From Caldithrix sp. (GTDB lineage: Bacteria > KSB1 > UBA2214 > DYKH01): 16,927 nucleotides of DNA. Positions 1-7,316 of the stretch are shown in pieces (position 1 is the stretch's first letter; every line of letters begins with the position of its first letter). The stretch covers positions 1-16,927 of the forward strand of contig DYKH01000115.1 in NCBI GenBank assembly GCA_020722685.1, written 5' to 3'. The notes under the pieces were generated by a model. It had not been told where the DNA came from, did no database searches, and saw nothing but the letters and a program-made list of their open reading frames with translations. Position numbers and translations under genes: made by a program.

Positions 1-24
1 TCTCGCTCCGCTCGAAATGACAAC
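1..24. repeat. Edge of a dispersed intergenic repeat (probable)
   Basis: Read on the minus strand this edge contains TGTCATTTCGAGCGGAGCGA, a sequence I recognise as the core of a short repeat scattered between genes in many environmental bacterial genomes. Only one copy is visible and it is cut by the window edge, so its extent and copy number cannot be judged. It lies downstream of the GH116 gene stop. The rest of 25-97 shows no gene and no convincing terminator. Confidence 0.35.
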
Positions 25-97
25 GGACCTGAACTGTTACGAAAAAAGAAAAGAGAATATGACCATGCTGTGTCCAGCAAAGCTGCAGAAGAGAGAT

Positions 98-3000
98 TTA
101 GCGAACCAACAGCATTTTTTGGGTTGCAGTAAATTTGTCCTGCCCTGAGATCGCCTCCATTTTGCACAGGTATAAACCACTGGGCGTTCTGGCTTCCCAC
201 TCTATCTCATGGTCACCCGCTTCTTGTTTTCGGTGAATCAGATCAGCAATGTGTTGACCTAGCATGTTGTATACAGTCAGCGTCACCCAACTTTCCTTCG
301 GTAGCGCATAACGAATCGTCGTCGTGGCATTGAACGGATTGGGATAATTTTGGCTCAGCTCAAAACACAGAGGAGTGGCCGGATCGTTTCCAACCGGTTC
401 ATCCACATGAACGGCCAGGGAATCAAACGGATTTTTGATTTCCAACAGCAGCTCCCAAATGGCCCGTGGTCGCTGATATTGCTGCGCCCGGAAAACGGCC
501 GGATTGGTCGATGACCAGGCTTCCGGGGTGTTAAAGAAATAGGCGGTTTCTTCATTGACCCAGGTTTGGTAGTACACGCCATAGCCGGTCTGTAGTCCCC
601 ATTGACAAAGCTCCTCATCATTCATCAACTTGCCCCAATGGTACATCATGGCGGCGATGAAATAGCTGGTGCCGCTCCAAACCTCGTCCGCTTGGCCGTT
701 GCCGATGGGTGAACCATTGGCTTTGCGCCCATTAACCGCGCCCAAGTCGCCTATGCCATCACCGGTGTAATCTTTTAATGGCGCAACGCAGCGCAGGAAA
801 ACCTGGCGCAGATGTGACCGAATGCGCTCATTCGGCAAAATAGCGGGCAGGCCGGTGGTCTCGCAAAAGCGCTGCCCGTTCAATCCATCGGCCATGATGG
901 CATTGGATCCTGCATCGATTTTATAGTAGCCGAGGTCCTGTTGCCAAAAGAACGTATCCAGTAAAATTCTGGCATTAGTAAGATAAGTATTGACTTCGCG
1001 CAGCATCATGCCATCGTTTTGCAAGGTGGCCATTTCCTGCAACGCTTCCAAAGCCCCTACCCACAGGCCGCCGCACAGCAAATTATCGCCCTGCAATCCC
1101 CATGCATCGTAGGTGGTATTGCCTTGATTCGGCAGATAATTCTGGTTGGTGTCGCGCGTCTTCATAAAAGCAAAGGTCTTTTTGCAGGCAGGCCAGACGA
1201 AATCCAAAAAATCCAAATCGCCCGTCTTTTTGTAATATGCGTACGCCTGTTGGATGAACTTGCTGGGCATGTCCTGCCAATCGGCGCCATAGCCGCTAAA
1301 GCGGAAAAAGGGATCGGCGGATGGCATACCGGCATCGTGAGGCGCTCGGCCTTGTGGATCATTTGCGATATAGTCGGCGAACCAGGTCAGCACATCGTGC
1401 TCGATCTCCGGCCAAAGCTCTAAATAGTGCCGACATTCGTAATGACGAACGTCGAACGTTTCGCTAAAGGCGTAATCCTGACATTCCATGCTAAAGTACT
1501 TGTGGTCATTCGGCGGCAAGGTTCCATAGGAGGATTCCTGCGGTTTGGTGATGCAGCCGTTTTCCCAGAAAACGCCGCCAAAGGTGTCATAATAGAGCTC
1601 GTTCAGCGCGCCTTGTTTCAGCCAATCGGGGTAGAGCGGCTCGTCAGTGATCAGCCTTTGCCATGCATCCACCTGCGCTTCCCAGTCCGGATAATTCTGC
1701 AAAGCTTCTACCGCAATAGCGAACGAATTGCCGGCGGAAAAATCAAAATACTGCGTGTAGCGACGATACCACTCGGTGCCTTCGCCAAAGCGAACACGTG
1801 GAAAATCCCAGGTGAGGACAAAGGGAACAATGGTTTCAGCTCCCGGCGGCAGCGTGAGTTTTACCGCGACGGCTCCCGCGGAATAGGAAGCATCGAGCGA
1901 TCGATTGCTCAAAGCGCCGTCATCGGCAAAGTCTGCATACAGATCGCTACCATCTCCGTCCTTATTCCACGAAGTAACATAAGAAACTTGGGCCTCGGAA
2001 GCCGCCAAAGCAGCGATGCACCATTCACTATTCTGAGTCGTAGCGGGATTGGAAGGACTGTCGGCCTTGAGCACTACGCCAATAACCGCTCCTTGTTGTA
2101 CCAAGCGGCTGATATAGCCTTTGCGGCTATCGTTGGCATAATCGGCGTTGGGGAATGAGAACATGAATGCAACCGTGGCCGAATCCGACAGAGGATTGTT
2201 TACCTTGAACTGGAAAACTCCAATGGGATAGCTGGTTTCCTTATAATTGTGCGGGATGATGGGGGTGAATTGTTTCAGGGAGATGGAGGTGGCAAACGCA
2301 TTGTAGGTGAACCACGCCTTTGGGTAGAGAGCGTAGTAACTGCCCTCTCCGACGAATAGACGCGGCCAAGCCGGAAGCACGTCCTCGGTGGCCAGAGTTC
2401 GCACCGAAGGAGGTTGATCGTTGATTTGTTCGAAAACGTGAAACGCAGCTTGCGGCAGGAATTTTTCCTCATGCGTTCCGGTCTTGAATTCCCACGGGCC
2501 AAAGGTACCGCAGAGATTGTACATGAAATTGCCAGCGCCGATTCCCCCCAAGGGCACGCCGCGCTTGGCCCGGCCGGTTGCGCCGCTGGGATAGCTGCCT
2601 AACGGCTGCGACCAAGCGCATTCCGGGACAGGCCAATAATTACCGGCGCCTCCCGCCGGGCGCACCTTCGTGATGCTCGAAAGGGCGCTTTCATTATCGG
2701 AAGCATCCACTGCGCTGACTGCATAGTAGTATGATTCGCCTTCGTCTGCCGTTCTGTCCGTAAACTTGACGGCATCAGTGGCGCTTTTTAGCAGTCCACT
2801 GTTCAGCTTGGTGAAAGGTCCCTCAATGTTCAACGAACGATAAACGTTGTACCCTTGAAGATCGGATTCGCTGTTGCGTCTCCAAACAACCTCAATCATA
2901 TTTTGCTTTCGATAAGCGGAAAGATTGGTGGGTGCCAGCGGCGGAGTGCTGTCTTTGCTTCCTGGGATGACGCTGATGGCGGCGAATTTGGCATAGTCTG

Positions 3001-3487
3001 CTTTTACCTGCGGGACGGAAATCTGCAGCGTGCCGTTGGTCACCTTGACTTGAAGGACAAAATCCAACGCAAAGTCATGCCCCACACGGGTGTAGATATC
3101 CAGATCGTCCAAAAGAAGCAGGCCGTTGATGGCAATGTCAAAAATCCGTTTGCGCGGCTCGGTCCAGTACAGTTCGCAAAACTTTAGCGTGACATCATAA
3201 ATGCCATTGGCCAGCCCGTCGTACCGATAGCCCACATTGGGCCCGTATCGCTCCGTTTGGTAGAGAGCATCGTCAAGGGTTCCTCCGATGGGATCACTCG
3301 TGGACGCAACGCCGACGCCGGCATTTGTATATCCCCAAGAACCGGCTGCGAAGGGACGATCAGCCGCCCACACCATGCGGTTGTGATCGGCTACCGGAGC
3401 TGTGGCGCCACAGCGGTGGCGAGTCTGTGCAAACAGGGAACCCAGCAGCCCGTGAAAAATGAGGATTGAAAAGTATAAGTGTCGCAT
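98..3487 (-). CDS. Secreted GH116-family glycosidase with malectin-like, FN3 and T9SS sorting domains
   Basis: This 1129-aa protein is predicted to hydrolyse beta-linked sugars outside the cell. Residues 1-20 form a signal peptide (cleavage after LFA). Residues ~24-176 look malectin-like (carbohydrate binding) and ~181-277 are a fibronectin type III domain. The GH116 N-terminal domain starts near 309 (RGVPLGGIGAGN), and the alpha/alpha-barrel catalytic domain spans ~620-1015. Family motifs include ETFDVRHY (676-683, E676 as likely nucleophile), TTYDAWG (791-797, D794 as likely acid/base), CGGLW (805-809) and DEVWSGTSY (934-942). Residues ~1041-1129 form a Por/type A secretion tail with NYPNPFN and a beta-rich end, implying export by a type IX system. 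The catalytic residues are assigned by analogy with characterised GH116 enzymes, not by alignment. GH116 includes beta-glucosidases, beta-xylosidases, glucosylceramidases and a beta-N-acetylglucosaminidase-type archaeal enzyme, so substrate is open. No SD precedes the ATG, unlike most neighbours. Confidence 0.9.
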   Translation of the reverse strand: MRHLYFSILIFHGLLGSLFAQTRHRCGATAPVADHNRMVWAADRPFAAGSWGYTNAGVGVASTSDPIGGTLDDALYQTERYGPNVGYRYDGLANGIYDVTLKFCELYWTEPRKRIFDIAINGLLLLDDLDIYTRVGHDFALDFVLQVKVTNGTLQISVPQVKADYAKFAAISVIPGSKDSTPPLAPTNLSAYRKQNMIEVVWRRNSESDLQGYNVYRSLNIEGPFTKLNSGLLKSATDAVKFTDRTADEGESYYYAVSAVDASDNESALSSITKVRPAGGAGNYWPVPECAWSQPLGSYPSGATGRAKRGVPLGGIGAGNFMYNLCGTFGPWEFKTGTHEEKFLPQAAFHVFEQINDQPPSVRTLATEDVLPAWPRLFVGEGSYYALYPKAWFTYNAFATSISLKQFTPIIPHNYKETSYPIGVFQFKVNNPLSDSATVAFMFSFPNADYANDSRKGYISRLVQQGAVIGVVLKADSPSNPATTQNSEWCIAALAASEAQVSYVTSWNKDGDGSDLYADFADDGALSNRSLDASYSAGAVAVKLTLPPGAETIVPFVLTWDFPRVRFGEGTEWYRRYTQYFDFSAGNSFAIAVEALQNYPDWEAQVDAWQRLITDEPLYPDWLKQGALNELYYDTFGGVFWENGCITKPQESSYGTLPPNDHKYFSMECQDYAFSETFDVRHYECRHYLELWPEIEHDVLTWFADYIANDPQGRAPHDAGMPSADPFFRFSGYGADWQDMPSKFIQQAYAYYKKTGDLDFLDFVWPACKKTFAFMKTRDTNQNYLPNQGNTTYDAWGLQGDNLLCGGLWVGALEALQEMATLQNDGMMLREVNTYLTNARILLDTFFWQQDLGYYKIDAGSNAIMADGLNGQRFCETTGLPAILPNERIRSHLRQVFLRCVAPLKDYTGDGIGDLGAVNGRKANGSPIGNGQADEVWSGTSYFIAAMMYHWGKLMNDEELCQWGLQTGYGVYYQTWVNEETAYFFNTPEAWSSTNPAVFRAQQYQRPRAIWELLLEIKNPFDSLAVHVDEPVGNDPATPLCFELSQNYPNPFNATTTIRYALPKESWVTLTVYNMLGQHIADLIHRKQEAGDHEIEWEARTPSGLYLCKMEAISGQDKFTATQKMLLVR

Positions 3488-3542
3488 AGATTAGGATTTG
3501 CTTTTTTAAATGAACGTGATTTACAAGAATCAGGCCATCACC

Positions 3543-3571
3543 ATTCTAAACGAAAGAACCATTGTTGTCGG
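3543..3571 (-). promoter_or_regulatory. Candidate sigma-70-type promoter for the GH116 gene
   Basis: On the minus strand there is CCGACA (3571-3566), a 17-bp spacer and TAGAAT (3548-3543), giving a start near 3536 and a leader of about 50 nt. The -10 matches 5 of 6 consensus positions and the -35 matches 4 of 6. AT-rich DNA yields such matches by chance, so this is only a candidate. Confidence 0.25.
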
Positions 3572-3610
3572 TAGGTTAGCTTGGCCTGCAAGGGAAGAGC
3601 TGCAAAAGAT

Positions 3611-3649
3611 GTTATCAAAAAAATAACGTGCCATTATGATTTTGATAAC
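3611..3649. promoter_or_regulatory. Long dyad (hairpin or operator) between the response regulator and GH116 genes
   Basis: Perfect 10-bp arms GTTATCAAAA (3611-3620) and TTTTGATAAC (3640-3649) enclose a second 4-bp pair, ATAA (3623-3626) with TTAT (3634-3637), separated from the outer arms by a 2-nt internal loop on each side. The apical loop is seven bases. On the minus strand the loop region contains TGGCACG, an exact match to the -24 half of a sigma-54 promoter, but the expected GC of the -12 element is absent. There is no strong T-run immediately downstream on either strand. It could terminate the two-component operon or be a binding site for the neighbouring regulator. Confidence 0.5.
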
Positions 3650-3693
3650 CCCGAGATTCTCTTTTTGGAATATTGTCCTGCGATCCTATGGCA

Positions 3694-5151
3694 TCATTTC
3701 AATCCCAATTCCTTGCACATGCGATGATAATTGGGTGGCGCTAAGCCCAGCTTGCGCGCCGCTTCGGCATCGGAGCGGGTATTGTCGCGGACAAAACGGA
3801 AGTATTTGGCGCGCAGCTCAGCCTCCATTTGCCGCCAAGGCAGGATATTCCTCTTATCCCATAAGCAGATTCTGTCCGGCTCTGCTTGAGCAGTCGGCAT
3901 TGGAAACAATCCCAACGCCATTTTCACGTGATCAGTATCAACGCGCCTTTCACCCATAAAAAGTAAGCGCTGAACGACGTTCTGCAATTCTCTTACGTTT
4001 CCCGGCCAGTCATATTGAGTAATGATATCTATGGCATCCGCTTCGATCTCCGGCAATTCCTTATTCATCTCCTGGCTAAAAATTCGCAGATAATGTTGAA
4101 AAAGCAGCGGAATGTCGTCGCGAAGCTGTGCCAAGGAAGGAACGGTGATGGTTACCACATTCAGCCGATAATACAAATCCTCGCGAAAGCGCTTGTCCCG
4201 CACCTCGTGTGCAAGATTTTTGTTGGTAGCCGCGATGATTCGCACGTCGACTTGGAGCTTTTCTGTGCGTCCGATCTTGTCGATCTCACCTTCCTGTATT
4301 ACCCGCAGTAGCGTCGATTGAGCGGAAAGGGGCAATTCTGTGATTTCATCCAAAAAAATAGTGCCCTTGTTGGCCACCTCGAACAGGCCCAGCTTTTTCG
4401 TGCTGGCGCCGGTGAACGAGCCTTTTTCGAATCCGAATAGCTCGCTTTCAATCAGATTGGCCGGAAGACTACCGCAGTTAATGGGAAGAAAAGTCTCAAG
4501 CTTGCGTTTGCTATGATAGTGGATATGTGTTGCGACCAACTCTTTGCCGGTTCCCGATGCCCCATGAATGACCACGTTGGCATCCATCTGGGCGCACTGC
4601 TGAATCTGTTGCCGCAGCGCCTGAATGGTCGGCGATTCGCCAATGATCTGCTTTCGATCCAGTATGTCTTGAATGTTCTTCTGCAGCCGCTTATGCGAAC
4701 GGATTTTCTCTTTCTCCAGCTTGCGCTTTTCAAAGGCGTTAAAGATGCTCAGAATAAAGTCTGTCGGCTGGTAAATATAGTCCTCGATATCGCCGGGATA
4801 CTTGGTGCAATACCAAATGGCTCCGGCTTCGAGCAATCGATTGGCAAAATCGAAATCGGTCATATTCACCGTCATTTTGGTGACGACGATGATCTGCAGT
4901 GTGGCGTCTATTTCTTTGATCTTGCGGATGAGCGACTCGCCCATGAGCCCGCCGGCAATCTGAAAGTCCATGATCACGACATCGTAAAGCCGGCGACCTT
5001 GTTCCAGCAGCTCTATGGCTGCTCGCCCGTTGGAAACGACATCGAGGATGCGAACGCGATTCTCGATAGGCTGCAAGGTGCGTTTGATGCGGCGAACGTC
5101 GTATTCTTCGTCTTCGATGAGGAGAATGTTGATGGTTTCAGCGGTAAACAT
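3694..5151 (-). CDS. Sigma-54-dependent response regulator (NtrC-family enhancer-binding protein)
   Basis: This 485-aa protein has the receiver, AAA+ and DNA-binding layout of NtrC-type activators. The receiver (~7-125) has acidic residues E13/D14, phospho-acceptor D62 (VVIMDFQ), T91 and K117. The sigma-54-interacting ATPase (~168-400) has Walker A GASGTGKE (197-204), the sigma-54-contacting loop as GSFTGA (244-249, usual GAFTGA), Walker B IFLDEI (265-270), the arginine-finger region RFREDLYYRL (321-330) and WPGNVREL (382-389). A Fis-type helix-turn-helix occupies ~458-483. The start is supported by AAGGA (5165-5161), nine bases from the ATG and overlapping the TAA of the kinase gene, so the two genes are translationally linked. 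It should activate sigma-54 promoters when phosphorylated by the adjacent kinase. Its targets are unknown; neighbouring GH116 and symporter-nagA genes are the natural candidates, although no clean sigma-54 promoter is visible in the window. Confidence 0.93.
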   Translation of the reverse strand: MFTAETINILLIEDEEYDVRRIKRTLQPIENRVRILDVVSNGRAAIELLEQGRRLYDVVIMDFQIAGGLMGESLIRKIKEIDATLQIIVVTKMTVNMTDFDFANRLLEAGAIWYCTKYPGDIEDYIYQPTDFILSIFNAFEKRKLEKEKIRSHKRLQKNIQDILDRKQIIGESPTIQALRQQIQQCAQMDANVVIHGASGTGKELVATHIHYHSKRKLETFLPINCGSLPANLIESELFGFEKGSFTGASTKKLGLFEVANKGTIFLDEITELPLSAQSTLLRVIQEGEIDKIGRTEKLQVDVRIIAATNKNLAHEVRDKRFREDLYYRLNVVTITVPSLAQLRDDIPLLFQHYLRIFSQEMNKELPEIEADAIDIITQYDWPGNVRELQNVVQRLLFMGERRVDTDHVKMALGLFPMPTAQAEPDRICLWDKRNILPWRQMEAELRAKYFRFVRDNTRSDAEAARKLGLAPPNYHRMCKELGLK

Positions 5152-5163
5152 GCGTGCGAGTCC

Positions 5164-6654
5164 TTAGGCAAAAGTCGGTACCGTGACGGTGAATTGAGCA
5201 CCTCCTTGAGGGAGATTCTCCGCGTCCAAGTTCCAGCCGCACCGTTGTTTGGAAATTTCGTAGGCGATGTAGCAGCCGTAGCCGGAGTTTTGGGAATTGA
5301 CCTTAGTGGTGACGTTTTCCAAGAAAAGGCGCTTGATCCCTTGCTCATCGGTCTCTAATAGATCGGCTCGGAACCCTTTACCGTTATCGGCGATGAGGAT
5401 TTTTATCTGCCCAGATTCGGGGGCGTATTGTGTGCAAACGGTAATGGTGATTTTTCCCTCACCACTGTGCTCAATACAATTTTGCAGCAAAGGCTCAAGC
5501 ACTTCCCAGACCACGAATTCATTGATATGAATGTTGGGCAACCGGTCAACCAGCTCAAGCTTGAACTCGAACTGGGCAGCGTTGTCGGATACGCGCAGGA
5601 AAAGATTGCGGACGATGAAACGGATGACTTCATTCAAGTTCGTTTGGAAAAGGGGATTGCGCACGGTTTGCAGCGGCGGATCGTACCATTTCATGTCATA
5701 GATGACACGCGAGATAAAATTGGCATACTTGGTCACCCGGTAGCGAATTTCTTCCGTGTTGCCGTCATTTAAGGCCAACAGATCCTCTTTGATAAAACCC
5801 ATCACTTTTTCCGCTTTATGATGGGTGTGATAAATCCGTTTGGTGAAAAGCGCTTCTTTTTGAAAGTGAATTCTTTCTTCGAGTTGCTTGGCCCGCTCCT
5901 GAAACAACAATCCTTGGGTTTCGTCGCGTTCTTTGACCGTGTAGGAAGAAATGTAGAACATGGCCAGCAAACCGAAAAAGATCAAGGCGGTAAAAATCAA
6001 GCTCGTTTCGTTGTAGGAGGAAATGATTTGACTGGAGATGAAGGCGAAATCGGGAGTGTTTTTCATGTACACCGCGCCCACGTGTTCGCCGCGCGGCGCG
6101 AACGGCACAAAGACGTGAAAAGTCTGTCGCCCTTCTACCATGCTGCAGATTTGCTCGGTAGCAATGAGCTGCTCTCGCACTTGTGCATAATAGCGGAGGG
6201 CGTCGGGATGCGGCACGTCCGGCGGAGGAACATCTGCCAGACCGCGAAAAATGTAAGAGAATAAGACCTGACCGTTGTCGATCACCAGCGTTTTGTTTTG
6301 CCCTGCAATGAGCAAGCAGACCTCCTGCACGTGCTGTTGCAGGATTTGCTGGCTCAAAATGATGTTGAACGCCTGCACGATTTTTCTCTCATCCGCATCG
6401 CTCAGCTTGCGATTCTGTAGATTGGTTTCCAGCATGAGCTCCAAGGACGTCGCGGTGAGATTGGCGATGCGCTCGGCTGAATCTTGCTGATACCATTCTT
6501 GCGTTTTGAGCAGAAAGTTGCGCAAGGAAATTTTATGCACGAAGGAAACCAACGCTTGAAAAACGATCAAAACCAGAAAGAGCACCAGAAGGTGCTTTAG
6601 CTCAAAATGATAGGGTTTGATCTTTTCGGCTATTTTTCGTTGTCTGTTTTTCAT
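5164..6654 (-). CDS. Membrane sensor histidine kinase, partner of the sigma-54 response regulator
   Basis: The protein is 496 aa from the chosen ATG. Transmembrane helices lie at ~21-39 and ~217-238 and flank an extracytoplasmic sensor region of about 175 aa that I cannot assign to a family. A charged coiled-coil follows (~240-275), then a His-rich stretch HTHHKAEKV (276-284) where the phospho-accepting His would be expected. It is not a standard HisKA H-box (HExxxPL). The ATPase domain is clear: N-box LLQNCIEHS (389-397), G1 box DNGKGF (423-428) and G2 box NSGYGCYIA (456-464). The frame stays open upstream to a TTG at 6753. I prefer 6654 because the extra 33 residues look like translated repeat DNA and the first helix then sits at a normal distance from the N-terminus, although no clear SD precedes 6654. 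It is the first gene of the operon and should phosphorylate D62 of the regulator. Confidence 0.88.
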   Translation of the reverse strand: MKNRQRKIAEKIKPYHFELKHLLVLFLVLIVFQALVSFVHKISLRNFLLKTQEWYQQDSAERIANLTATSLELMLETNLQNRKLSDADERKIVQAFNIILSQQILQQHVQEVCLLIAGQNKTLVIDNGQVLFSYIFRGLADVPPPDVPHPDALRYYAQVREQLIATEQICSMVEGRQTFHVFVPFAPRGEHVGAVYMKNTPDFAFISSQIISSYNETSLIFTALIFFGLLAMFYISSYTVKERDETQGLLFQERAKQLEERIHFQKEALFTKRIYHTHHKAEKVMGFIKEDLLALNDGNTEEIRYRVTKYANFISRVIYDMKWYDPPLQTVRNPLFQTNLNEVIRFIVRNLFLRVSDNAAQFEFKLELVDRLPNIHINEFVVWEVLEPLLQNCIEHSGEGKITITVCTQYAPESGQIKILIADNGKGFRADLLETDEQGIKRLFLENVTTKVNSQNSGYGCYIAYEISKQRCGWNLDAENLPQGGAQFTVTVPTFA

Positions 6655-6701
6655 CGGGATCAGCGGCTGGTTAGAATCGAGCTTGCAGGGAGGTTGGTGA
6701 C

Positions 6702-6719
6702 GTTGGAAGATCTTCCAAC
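6702..6719. repeat. Perfect 18-bp palindrome in the leader of the kinase gene
   Basis: GTTGGAAGA (6702-6710) is followed directly by its reverse complement TCTTCCAAC (6711-6719). Related half-sites flank it: GGTTGG at 6692-6697 and CCGTTGG at 6723-6729. Together with the nearby CGGAATGACA (6737-6746) this looks like a short dispersed intergenic repeat, but it could also be an operator. Only one full copy is visible in the window. Confidence 0.5.
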
Positions 6720-6866
6720 CTTCCGTTGGTTGCGGCCGGAATGACATCTCCAATGAGTGGATCGCCGCATGTGATCGGTCGGCGGAACATGCTTTTGAGA
6801 CGCAGTTAAGATAAGAATTGACATGTTATAATACGCACGCATTGGCGCCGGCGAAAGGCGCTCGAT

Positions 6867-6895
6867 AATATACTCTCCACTGTTACAAACTTCAA
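6867..6895 (-). promoter_or_regulatory. Candidate promoter for the two-component operon
   Basis: On the minus strand TTGAAG (6895-6890), a 17-bp spacer and TATATT (6872-6867) match the sigma-70 consensus at 4/6 and 5/6 positions. Transcription would start near 6860, giving a leader of about 205 nt that includes the 18-bp palindrome. Confidence 0.35.
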
Positions 6896-7005
6896 GATAT
6901 TTGTTTGTGGTTATAGCTAAAAGAAATCGCTGCGGCATCTGTCTTGGGGCCGACAACTTCGGAATCACCGTCTTCACTTGACTTTTTCCAGATCAAAAAG
7001 GATAA

Positions 7006-7020
7006 TGGCCACCGTGGCCA
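7006..7020. promoter_or_regulatory. Perfect 7+1+7 dyad in the symporter upstream region
   Basis: TGGCCAC (7006-7012), one central C, then GTGGCCA (7014-7020) form an operator-like 15-bp dyad. It stands in otherwise non-coding DNA about 300 bp before the symporter start. No related copy was seen elsewhere in the window. Confidence 0.4.
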
Positions 7021-7028
7021 AGCTGAAC

Positions 7029-7059
7029 ATCTTCGGAATAAAAGTATTTCTTCGAAGAT
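7029..7059 (+). other. Imperfect hairpin in the symporter upstream region
   Basis: ATCTTCG (7029-7035) pairs perfectly with CGAAGAT (7053-7059). Inside, GAATA (7036-7040) can pair with TATTTC (7045-7050) with one bulged T, leaving a four-base loop. No T-run follows, so it is not a classical terminator. Confidence 0.4.
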
Positions 7060-7137
7060 TTGTCGTGTGGTTGGTTCTCCATTGAGTATTGATCATTGGA
7101 AACTATTTGGGATTTGCATCTTTTGCGCTGGGGAATT

Positions 7138-7182
7138 CTCACCTTTTCCAATCCACCCAAATCAATTGGGCTTCCAGGTGAG
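7138..7182 (+). other. Nested stem in the symporter upstream region
   Basis: CTCACCT (7138-7144) pairs with AGGTGAG (7176-7182). It encloses a smaller hairpin, CCCAA (7156-7160) with TTGGG (7166-7170), whose loop is ATCAA. With the dyad and hairpin at 7006-7059, this makes three paired elements in 180 bp. The rest of 6655-7316 shows no gene that I can support; the open frames there have no recognisable domain and are preceded by no SD. Confidence 0.35.
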
Positions 7183-7254
7183 GAGAGCAGGAGCAAGAAA
7201 AGAATCTTAAGCCATTCTAATAAGTTGAGGGAATAGATGCGCCGATATTTGCCA

Positions 7255-7282
7255 TTGCATCTTAACTTTTTTTGTCTAAAAT
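7255..7282 (+). promoter_or_regulatory. Candidate promoter for symporter-nagA
   Basis: TTGCAT (7255-7260), a 16-bp spacer and TAAAAT (7277-7282) would start transcription near 7289 with a short leader of about 28 nt containing the SD. The -10 is good (5/6) and the -35 is poor (3/6), which might suit an activated promoter. Confidence 0.3.
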
Positions 7283-7316
7283 TCGAAAAGTACTTTATCA
7301 ACAGAGGAGAGAGAGC

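Noticed and set aside
1427..2158. 243-codon plus-strand open frame inside the GH116 gene
   Set aside because: It is an antisense shadow of the GH116 coding sequence, with no domain and no SD. The GH116 frame carries clear family motifs.
4513..5358. 281-codon plus-strand open frame spanning the regulator and kinase genes
   Set aside because: It lies antisense to two well-supported genes, and its translation has no recognisable protein family.
6655..6753. N-terminal extension of the histidine kinase to a TTG at 6753
   Set aside because: The added 33 residues come from the palindrome-containing repeat-like DNA, there is no SD for the TTG, and ATG 6654 gives a normal kinase N-terminus.
6818..6832. 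TTGACA followed closely by TATAAT on the plus strand
   Set aside because: The two hexamers are only about three bases apart, far from the 16-18 bp needed for a sigma-70 promoter.
7226..7242. GG-N10-GC spacing resembling a sigma-54 promoter upstream of the symporter
   Set aside because: Only the invariant dinucleotides fit. The surrounding -24 and -12 consensus bases are mostly wrong, so it is not listed as a promoter.
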